6,249 nucleotides of DNA from Chitinophaga sp. Cy-1792 (GTDB lineage: Bacteria; Bacteroidota; Bacteroidia; Chitinophagales; Chitinophagaceae). The stretch covers positions 1 through 6,249 of the forward strand of contig NZ_VWWO01000006.1 of NCBI RefSeq assembly GCF_011752935.1, in the 5' to 3' direction. The notes below the pieces were generated by a model. It worked only from the letters and a program-made list of their open reading frames with translations, was not told the DNA's origin and did no database searches. Positions 1-6,249 of the stretch are shown piece by piece (position 1 is the first letter of the stretch; each line of letters starts with the position of its first letter). Both the position numbers and the translations under genes were made by a program.

Positions 1-265
1 GAACGCGCTTCAGTGGCAGCAATAACTATCTGCAACTGCTGGAACAGGTACGACAGGTAACGATGTCTGCCTATGAACATCAATCTTATCCCTTTGATGA
101 GCTGGTAGATGCGTTGCCGCTCAAACGCGACATGAGCCGCAGCCCCCTGTTTGATGTGATGGTAGTATTGCAGGAAACAGATATCAATGCACTCATAGCA
201 CAAAGCGGCGGAGCGCTGCAAATAAAGCCTTATGAGGAAGCTATTAATCCTGTCAGCAAGTTTGA
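1..265 (+). repeat. Repeat copy 0: tail of the C-domain part of the T-C repeat
   Basis: These bases match 3067-3331 (offset 3066) with only about seven differing codons, most of them silent. Changed residues are Asn/Ser at residue 8 and Gly/Ser and Ala/Thr around residues 70-72. The match stops abruptly after the codons for SKF-D. It is the end of a repeat unit whose beginning lies upstream, which implies at least three copies in the gene. Confidence 0.9.
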
Positions 266-434
266 TCTCTCTTTTGAGTTTGTAACAGCAGGTACGCAGT
301 TACAGCTTAGTATTATTTACAACAGTGATATCTATACCGCTGTAACTGCTAACGCCTTGCTGCAACACTTCGAACAGTTGCTGCATGCGATCGTTGAAAG
401 CCCCGAAGCATCACTGAACCAGCTGAATTATTTA
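1..434 (+). other. Condensation domain C0, C-terminal part only (accepts Ser from A1)
   Basis: This is the back end of a condensation domain cut by the left window edge. Motif C6 is visible as YEHQSYPFDEL (about residues 24-34) and C7 as RDMSRSPL (residues 42-49). The usual C-terminal lobe follows, ending near NQLNYL (about residue 144). The catalytic HHxxxDG motif lies upstream of the window and cannot be checked. By colinearity this domain would join the upstream peptidyl donor to serine loaded on T1. Up to position 265 it nearly matches the same part of C1 at an offset of 3066. From 266 onward the similarity falls sharply, so the last roughly 55 residues are module-specific. The domain end is approximate. 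Confidence 0.93.
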
Positions 435-3400
435 AGTGCAGCAGAAAAAACACAATTGTTGCATGGTTTCAATAATACAGCAGCTGCTTATCCGGAAGAT
501 AAAACGTTGGTGCATCTGTTTGCAGAACAGGTGGCCAAAGCACCTGACGCGATAGCGCTGGTTTTTGAAGAAAGTGTTTTTACCTATCAGCAGCTGGATG
601 AGTATTCCAGCCAGCTGGCGCATTACCTGCGAAGTAAGTACGATATTAAAGCAGATGATTTAATAGGTGTGCAACTGGAGAGAAGTGAACGGATGATCAT
701 CGCGTTGCTGGCAGTGCTGAAATCAGGCGGGGCTTATGTTCCCATTGATCCTGATTTTCCACAGGACCGTATCGATTACATTGTAGCCGATAGTGCCTGC
801 AAAGTACTGATCGATGAAGCAGAACTGTTACGCTTTGCATCAGTACAATCATCTTATGAGATAACAGCTCCTGTTATCATCAACCAACCCTATGATCTGG
901 CTTATGTGATCTATACTTCTGGCTCTACCGGCAGGCCGAAAGGCTGTATGCTGGAGCACCGTGGTGTGGTGAACAGATTGGAGTGGATGTGGCAGCACTA
1001 TCAGTTTAGTGCAGCAGACATCATCCTGCAGAAGACCACCTTCACCTTTGATGTATCGGTATGGGAATTGTTCCTGCCGCTGTGCTGGGGCGCGCGTATG
1101 GTGTTGTGCCATAAAGATGATATCGGTGCACCGGAACGTTTACGTGCGTTGATCGCGCGTCACCAGGTGAGCTGCCTGCACTTTGTGCCGGGTATGTTCA
1201 ATGCTTTCATTACTACTTTATTTGAAGAAGAAGATATTACCGCTGCGCTGGGCAGTCTTCGACTGGTAGTTACCAGCGGTGAAGCACTATCAGCAGAAAC
1301 GGTGCGCAGCTGGTATGAGCGCATGACTACACCTGTTCATAACCTGTACGGCCCTACGGAGGCCTCAGTGGATGTGACATACTATGCAACCCGGCCGGGG
1401 GATCAGCGCATCCCGATTGGCCGCCCTATCTGGAATACACAACTGTATATACTCGGTGCAGATAATTCCGTACAGCCGATCGGCGTAACCGGTGAGATCT
1501 GCATCGGCGGCGACGGGCTTGCCCGTGGCTACCTGAACAAACCGGCACTGACTGCGGAGAAGTTTGTGGCGCATCCCTTTGAAGAAGGTCGTCGTATCTA
1601 TCGCACCGGTGATATCGGCCGCTGGCTGCCGGACGGTAATATTGAATACCTCGGCCGTATAGATGACCAGGTGAAGATCCGCGGCTATCGTATAGAACTC
1701 GGAGAGATAGCTACAGTGCTGCATAGTCATCCTGATATTGATGCCGCCGTGGTGATAGCGAAAGCTGATCAGACGGGCACGCTGAACCTGGTGGGGTATT
1801 TTATTGGCAAAAAGTCTATCGCACTTGCAGAGCTGCGGCAGTGGCTGGGAAGCAGCCTGCCTGCTTATATGATACCGGCTTACTTCGTGCAGCTGGATAG
1901 CTTCCCGCTGAATGCCAGCGGTAAGATTGATCGCCGGCAGCTGCCGGCTCCGGAAGACTTTGGATTAAGTAGCGGAACTACGTATATACCTGCCCGTAAT
2001 AACATAGAAGCGCAGTTAATAGCGATCTGGGAACAGGTACTAGGCAGGACTCCGATCGGTATAAAAGATAATTTCTTTGACCTGGGAGGCCACAGCCTAA
2101 AAGCTACCCGGCTGGGAAGCCTGATCCATAAGGCTTTTGATGTGAAGCTGCCGCTAAAGGAACTTTTCTCCAACAGCATACTGGAACAACAGGGGTTATT
2201 GATCGCTGCGTCGCGGAAGACGATCTTTTCACAGATCGCCCCGGCGCCTGAGCAGGTGTCTTATCCGTTGTCATCTTCCCAGCGCCGCCTATGGGTGTTG
2301 AGCCAGTTTGAAGAAGGTAGTGTGGCCTATAATATGCCAGGAGTCTATACTTTGACCGGCGCCTTGGATATCGCCAGACTGGAAGCTGCATTTAAAACGC
2401 TGATCGCAAGACATGAAATACTACGGACCGTCTTTAAGGAAGAGGAATCCGGTGTCCGTCAATATATCCTTGCTGCTATAGATTTTAAGATAGAAGATCT
2501 TACAGATATATCTACATTTTGTTACACCCCTTTTGACCTGAGTGCGGGCCCCTTGCTGCGTGCCGCTGTTGGGGAGGTAGCAGCAGGAGAGTGGGTGTTT
2601 GTGTACGTGATGCACCACATCATCAGTGATGGCTGGTCGATGGGTGTGCTGATCAAAGAACTGCTGCATATCTACCATGATAACAGTCCGCTACCTGTAT
2701 TACCGCTACAGTACAAGGATTACGCAGTATGGCAGCAATCCGGCTCAGCCGCCCAGTCCCAGGCCTACTGGCTGGAACAGTTCAGCGGCGAGCTACCGGT
2801 GCTGGAACTACCGGCAGATAAGCCCCGTCCGGCGGTAAAGACTTACCACGGCGGCCTGGTGCAAAAGCAGATTGCCCTCACTGGTCTTCAATCGCTGTTG
2901 CAGTCCACCGGCAGCACACTGTTCATGGGATTAGTGGCAGCCGTGAACGCCTTGCTTTACCGCTACAGCGGCCAGGAAGATATCATCCTCGGCAGCCCGG
3001 TAGCCGGCAGGGAACACGCAGACTTGGAAGGACAAATAGGATTCTATGTAAACACACTGGCGCTGAGAACGCGCTTCAGTGGCAGCAATAGCTATCTGCA
3101 ACTGCTGGAACAGGTACGACAGGTAACGATGTCTGCCTATGAACATCAATCTTATCCCTTTGATGAGCTGGTAGATGCCTTGCCGCTCAAACGCGACATG
3201 AGCCGCAGCCCCCTGTTTGATGTGATGGTAGTATTGCAGGAAACAGATATTAATGCGCTCATAGCACAAAGCAGTGGAACGCTGCAAATAAAGCCTTATG
3301 AAGAAGCTATTAATCCTGTCAGCAAGTTTGACCTGAACTTCATATTTGAACCACAGCAGGATGGATTACAACTTAGCATAGAATACAACAGTGACTTGTT

Positions 3401-6249
3401 CCACGCTGATACGATAACAAGGATAGCTAGCCATCTGGATCAGCTGCTGGCAGCGATTGTAGCACATCCTGCTATTGCTATTCAACAGCTGGATTACCTG
3501 GGCAATGAAGAACGAGCTACCATCCTGTACGACTTTAACAATACAACAATCGCTTACCCTTCTGATAAAACGATTACTGCGCTCTTTGCTGCACAGGCAG
3601 CGAAAACACCGGATAAAACAGCGCTTGTATTTGAATCATTGTCGCTCACTTACCATGAGCTGGATATACTTTCCAATCAGCTAGCGCATTACTTACGGGA
3701 GCAGTACCACCTTGGGTCTGATGACCTGGTAGGCGTGATGCTGGAGCGCAGTGAGTGGCTGATGGTTGCAGTGCTGGGTGTCTTAAAGTCAGGCGGGGCT
3801 TATGTTCCCATCGATCCTGATTATCCGCAGGAGCGCATTGATTATGTGCTGGAAGATACCAGCTGTAAAGTGCTGATAGATGTGGCCGTATTGTCCCGCT
3901 TTAAATCGGTACGGTCAGCCTACGATACAACGCCGGTATCTACGGTTAATCAGCCGCAGGACCTGGCTTATGTGATGTATACCTCCGGCTCTACGGGCAA
4001 GCCGAAAGGGGTAATGGTGACCCATCAGAACGTAGTAAGACTGGTAACAGAACAGAACTATATAAGTCTTAGCGGTGATGAAATACTGCTTTCTACCGGC
4101 GCGCTGTCCTTTGATGCGACGACCTTTGAATACTGGTCAATGTTGCTGCATGGCGGTAAACTGGTGCTGTGCAGTCAGGATGCATTGCTGGATGAACAAC
4201 AGCTGGCAGGCCTGATTACCGAACATGGAGTAGATGTGATGTGGTTTACCAGCGGCTGGCTGAACCAGCTGGTGGACAAGGATATCAGGGTATTTGAGGG
4301 TCTTGGAACGGTGATCACCGGAGGAGATAAGCTCTCCCCATTGCATATCCATACCTTACAACAATATTATCCTTCGCTGCGGATTATTAACGGTTACGGG
4401 CCAACGGAGAATACAACTTTCTCACTTACCTATCATACCGGACAAACGCTGTCGGATATTCCTGTTGGCAGGCCTATCCACCACAGCACGGCCTACATCC
4501 TGGATGCTGCCGGTCAGTTATGTCCGATAGGCGTACCAGGGGAGATCGTAGTAGGTGGCGATGGTATTGCGAGGGGTTACCTGAACAATGCAGAACTCAC
4601 GGCCGCACGTTTCATTTCAGATCCCTTCCAGCCTGGTGGCCGCCTTTATCGCACCGGTGATATCGGCCGCTGGCAGCCGGATGGTAATATTGCCTTCCTT
4701 GGCCGCAAGGACGATCAGGTGAAAATCCGCGGCTATCGTATAGAGCCGGGTGAGATCACCCATGCGCTGCAATCCCATCCTGATGTAGATGCCGCCATCG
4801 TGGTAGTGCGTACCACATCGCAAGGGGAGAAGGAGTTGGTGGCCTACCTGACCAGTGCGCAGTCCCTGCATAGCACTGTGCTGAGAAGCTGGCTGGACCA
4901 GCTGCTACCGGCACATATGATCCCGGCTTACTTCGTGCAGCTGGATAGCTTCCCGCTGAATGCCAATGGCAAGGTAGATCGCCGGCAGCTGCTGGCTCCG
5001 GAAGACTTTGGATTAAGTAGCGGAACTACGTATATACCTGCCCGTAATAACATAGAAGCGCAGTTAATAGCGATCTGGGAACAGGTACTGGGCAGGACGC
5101 CGATCGGTGTCAAAGACAATTTCTTTGACCTGGGAGGCCACAGCCTGAAAGCTACCCGGCTGGGAAGCCTGATCCATAAGGCTTTTGATGTGAAGCTGCC
5201 GCTAAAGGAACTTTTCTCCAACAGCATCCTGGAACAACAGGGGTTATTGATCGCTGCGTCGCGGAAGACGATCTTTTCACAGATCGCCCCGGCGCCACAG
5301 CAGGCGTCATATCCGTTGTCGTCTTCCCAGCGCCGCCTATGGGTGTTGAGCCAGTTTGAAGAAGGTAGTGTGGCCTACAACATGCCAGGAGTCTATACTT
5401 TGACCGGCGCCTTGGATATCGCCAGACTGGAAGCCGCCTTTAATACACTGATCGCAAGACATGAAATATTACGGACCGTCTTTAAGGAAGAGGAATCCGG
5501 TGTCCGTCAATATATCCTTGCTGCTATAGATTTTAAGATAGAAGATCTTACAGATATATCTACATTTTGTTACACCCCTTTTGACCTGAGTGCGGGCCCC
5601 TTGCTGCGTGCCGCTGTTGGGGAGGTAGCAGCAGGAGAGTGGGTGTTTGTGTACGTGATGCACCACATCATCAGTGATGGCTGGTCGATGGGTGTGCTGA
5701 TCAAAGAACTGCTGCATATCTACCATGATAACAGTCCGCTACCTGTATTACCGCTACAGTACAAGGATTACGCAGTATGGCAGCAATCCGGCTCAGCCGC
5801 CCAGTCCCAGGCCTACTGGCTGGAACAGTTCAGCGGCGAGCTACCGGTGCTGGAACTACCGGCAGATAAGCCCCGTCCGGCGGTAAAGACTTACCACGGC
5901 GGCCTGGTGCAAAAGCAGATTGCCCTCACTGGTCTTCAATCGCTGTTGCAGTCCACCGGCAGCACACTGTTCATGGGATTAGTGGCAGCAGTGAATGCCT
6001 TGCTTTACCGCTACAGCGGCCAGGAAGATATCATCCTCGGCAGCCCGGTAGCCGGCAGGGAACACGCCGACCTGGAAGGACAAATAGGATTCTATGTGAA
6101 TACACTGGCGCTTAGAACGCGTTTCAGTGGCAGCAATAGTTATCTGCAACTACTGGAACAGGTACGGCAGGTAACAATGTCTGCGTACGAACATCAATCT
6201 TATCCCTTTGATGAGCTGGTAGATGCCTTGCCGCTCAAACGCGACATGA
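1..6249 (+). CDS. Non-ribosomal peptide synthetase, internal fragment, (C)-A(Ser)-T-C-A(Val)-T-(C)
   Basis: A single open frame runs through the whole window, with codons starting at position 3 and partial codons at both edges. It has no in-frame stop and no plausible start, so the gene continues on both sides. The 2082 visible residues hold seven NRPS domains in canonical order: partial C, A, T, C, A, T, partial C. Carrier domains hold aminoacyl or peptidyl thioesters on phosphopantetheine, A domains load them using ATP, and C domains form the peptide bonds, all on one cytosolic megasynthase. Every core motif inspected is intact, so the two modules look functional. The predicted growing-chain segment is -Ser-Val-. 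No epimerase, tailoring or release domain is visible, so both residues should stay L unless a trans-acting enzyme intervenes. The final product is not predictable from this fragment. Bacteroidota (Chitinophaga-like) origin is my best guess. NRPS identity is near certain; gene name unknown. Confidence 0.98.
519..1943 (+). other. Adenylation domain A1, predicted L-serine
   Basis: This domain activates an amino acid as the aminoacyl-AMP and loads it on T1. Motifs in order are A1-like FTYQQLD; A2 LKSGGAYVPID; A3 LAYVIYTSGSTGRPKG (residues 299-314); A4 FDVS (from residue 349); A5 NLYGPTE (447-453); A6 GEICIGGDGLARGYL; A7 YRTGD; A8 IDDQVKIRGYRIELGE; A9 LPAYMIP; and A10 SGKIDR, with Ser in place of the usual Asn. 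Pocket residues, aligned by eye to GrsA and EntF, are D350, V351, W354, H393, V423, S425, L448, V456, D457 and K641. The resulting code DVWHVSLVDK differs from the EntF serine code (DVWHFSLVDK) at one position. The HFVPGM and SGEAL context is also typical of serine domains. Between the code positions equivalent to GrsA 278 and 299 it is six residues longer than A2. Confidence 0.95.
1989..2198 (+). other. Peptidyl carrier (thiolation) domain T1
   Basis: This carrier domain of about 70 residues follows A1. It has the motif FFDLGGHSLKATRL, in which Ser698 (codon 2094-2096) is the expected phosphopantetheine attachment site. The helix after it ends in KELFSNSILEQQG. It should carry L-Ser and present it first as acceptor to C0 and then as donor to C1. 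The D-LGGHSL form, rather than the LGGDS form common before epimerases, fits a T domain followed directly by a C domain. A linker of about 21 residues (2199-2261, containing KTIFSQIAPAP) leads into C1. T1 and T2 differ by only about one residue in this span (Ile versus Val just before KDNFFDL), so the carriers are essentially interchangeable. Confidence 0.96.
2262..3503 (+). other. Condensation domain C1, complete (Ser donor, Val acceptor)
   Basis: This domain catalyses peptide-bond formation between the chain ending in Ser on T1 and Val on T2. All seven motifs are present. C1 is PLSSSQRRLW (from residue 755); C2 RHEILRTVF (803-811); C3 MHHIISDGW (870-878); C4 YKDYAVW (904-910); C5 IGFYVNT (1012-1018); C6 YEHQSYPFD (from 1046); C7 RDMSRSPL (1064-1071). 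The active-site motif HHxxxDG is intact, with H872 the expected catalytic second histidine and D876 structural. No epimerization domain precedes it, and the motif is not the dual epimerization/condensation form, so an LCL (L-donor, L-acceptor) type is inferred from context. From its first motif to position 3331 it is almost identical to C2 as far as that can be seen. The last roughly 57 residues (3332-3503) are specific to this module. Confidence 0.96.
2422..2941 (+). repeat. Perfectly identical 520-base core of the repeat, copy in C1
   Basis: Comparing base by base with 5470-5989, I find no mismatch over 520 bases. The first differences on either side are C/T at 2421 and C/A at 2942, both silent. 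The core covers motifs C2 (part) through C4, including the HHIISDG active site. Silent sites are also identical, unlike the flanks. Confidence 0.93.
3585..4991 (+). other. Adenylation domain A2, predicted L-valine
   Basis: This domain activates the amino acid loaded on T2. Motifs are LTYHELD (A1); LKSGGAYVPID (A2); LAYVMYTSGSTGKPKG (A3, residues 1321-1336); FDAT (A4); NGYGPTE (A5, 1463-1469); GEIVVGGDGIARGYL (A6); YRTGD (A7); KDDQVKIRGYRIEPGE (A8, Pro where A1 has Leu); LPAHMIP (A9); and NGKVDR (A10). Pocket residues aligned by eye to GrsA are D1371, A1372, F1375, W1414, I1438, G1440, G1464, T1472, F1473 and K1657. They spell DAFWIGGTFK, the classical valine code of gramicidin and tyrocidine synthetases. 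Relaxed acceptance of isoleucine or similar branched residues is possible for this pocket type. The GGDKL context near position 299 also fits this branched-chain group. The pocket-containing part of this domain is strongly diverged from A1, in contrast to the flanking repeats. Confidence 0.95.
5037..5246 (+). other. Peptidyl carrier (thiolation) domain T2
   Basis: This carrier domain has the same FFDLGGHSLKATRL motif as T1, with the phosphopantetheine serine at residue 1714 (codon 5142-5144). It should carry L-Val, accept the peptidyl-Ser chain through C1, and donate the extended chain to C2. It lies exactly 3048 bases downstream of T1 and matches it almost base for base. The few differences are mostly silent (for example CTA/CTG Leu and GAT/GAC Asp), with one Ile to Val change. 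The following linker carries small substitutions relative to the T1 linker (Glu to Gln and Val to Ala just before motif C1). Confidence 0.96.
5310..6249 (+). other. Condensation domain C2, N-terminal and middle part (cut by window end)
   Basis: This is the condensation domain of the next module; it would join the peptidyl-Val chain on T2 to an unknown next residue. Motifs C1 (PLSSSQRRLW), C2 (RHEILRTVF), C3 (MHHIISDGW, histidines at residues 1887 and 1888, Asp 1892), C4 (YKDYAVW), C5 (IGFYVNT) and C6 (YEHQSYPFD) are present. The window stops inside C7, after KRDM. The visible part differs from C1 at the protein level only at one position near the start (Lys to Asn, just before LIARHE). It carries a 520-base stretch identical in DNA to C1. 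Its presence shows that A2/T2 is not the last module of the gene. Confidence 0.96.
5470..5989 (+). repeat. Perfectly identical 520-base core of the repeat, copy in C2
   Basis: This is the partner of 2422-2941, identical at every base compared. It lies in the middle of C2 and includes the active-site histidines. It is bounded by the T at 5469 and the A at 5990, both silent differences from the other copy. Confidence 0.93.

Larger units (their letters stand above)
1875..3331 (+). repeat. Repeat copy 1: A9/A10 - T1 - most of C1 (about 1.46 kb)
   Basis: This block is nearly identical, without gaps, to 4923-6249 (offset 3048) for as far as the window extends. Its right end matches 1-265 (offset 3066). 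It begins in motif A9 of the adenylation domain and ends about 20 residues past a landmark shared with copy 0, at SKFD in the C-terminal lobe of the condensation domain. Differences are concentrated in the outer parts: about two dozen codons between 1875 and 2421, and 14 purely silent codon changes between 2942 and 3140. The middle (2422-2941) has none. Confidence 0.95.
4923..6249 (+). repeat. Repeat copy 2: A9/A10 - T2 - C2, cut by window end
   Basis: This is the second full-length match of the intragenic repeat, gap-free against 1875-3201 at offset 3048. It encodes the end of A2, the whole of T2 and C2 up to motif C7. The repeat should continue for about 130 bases past the window if it ends at the same place as copies 0 and 1. 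Confidence 0.95.

Noticed and set aside
2199..2261. Possible epimerization domain or dual epimerization/condensation activity between T1 and C1
   Set aside because: Only a linker of about 21 residues separates T1 from motif C1 of the next C domain. The C domain has the normal HHIISDG motif without the extra N-terminal histidine motif of dual domains.
3475..3684. Plus-strand open frame of 69 codons
   Set aside because: It is out of frame with the NRPS and lies across the C1-A2 linker and the start of A2, which are well conserved in the main frame. It has no recognizable product.
432..4871. Other minus-strand open frames at 432-623, 849-1112, 1365-1730, 2104-2391, 2931-3287, 4137-4352 and 4617-4871
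   Set aside because: These are all antisense shadows of C, A or T domain coding sequence, without recognizable domains. Some translations simply recur because the A-domain motifs recur.
1880..5227. Two near-identical minus-strand open frames (1880-2179 and 4928-5227) and a second identical pair (2421-2678 and 5469-5726)
   Set aside because: They look conserved only because they lie antisense to the T-C repeat of the NRPS. They overlap essential coding motifs, resemble no known protein, and the plus-strand frame explains all of the sequence.
6246..6249. ATGA at the window end, suggesting a TGA stop
   Set aside because: In the NRPS frame this reads ATG followed by the first base of the next codon. 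The same sequence continues as Met-Ser-Arg in C0 (129-140) and C1, so the frame does not stop here.
1..6249. Search for a novel system, mobile element, CRISPR array, RNA gene, promoter or terminator
   Set aside because: The entire window is accounted for by one continuous NRPS coding frame. The repeats are protein-coding module repeats rather than spaced short repeats or insertion-sequence ends, and there is no intergenic DNA.

Overview
The whole window is one uninterrupted plus-strand reading frame. Codons begin at position 3, giving 2082 complete residues with no in-frame stop. It is an internal piece of a giant non-ribosomal peptide synthetase (NRPS) gene. The real start codon, the terminator and any thioesterase lie outside the window. 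Residue n of the visible protein is encoded at nucleotides 3n to 3n+2; residue numbers below use this scheme.

Layout: the C-terminal part of a condensation domain (C0, 1-434); adenylation domain A1 (519-1943); carrier domain T1 (1989-2198); a complete condensation domain C1 (2262-3503); adenylation domain A2 (3585-4991); carrier domain T2 (5037-5246); and the first part of a condensation domain C2 (from 5310 to the window end). This reads (C)-A-T-C-A-T-(C), i.e. two complete elongation modules apart from the missing front of C0. I see no epimerization, methyltransferase, cyclization, reductase or thioesterase domain. The ten-residue specificity code read by eye for A1 is D-V-W-H-V-S-L-V-D-K (serine type). 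For A2 it is D-A-F-W-I-G-G-T-F-K (the classical valine code). The predicted contribution to the product is an internal -L-Ser-L-Val- dipeptide.

The most notable feature is repeat structure. The stretch from the end of each A domain (motif A9) through T and most of the next C domain is nearly identical between modules (1875-3331 versus 4923 to the window end, offset 3048). It includes a 520-base core with no mismatch. The segment between these repeats, namely the C-terminal tail of C plus the A-domain core, is divergent and carries the different amino-acid specificities. The gene looks like a mosaic in which a constant T-C cassette alternates with swapped or diverged specificity cassettes.

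Organism: the style of the protein (C1 motif PLSSSQRRLWVLSQF, roughly balanced base composition, mixed use of TTA/CTG leucine codons, colinear LCL-like modules) suggests a Bacteroidota NRPS producer such as Chitinophaga or a relative. This is an inference from remembered sequence style, not a search. There is no intergenic DNA, RNA gene, mobile element, CRISPR array or regulatory site that I can support here.
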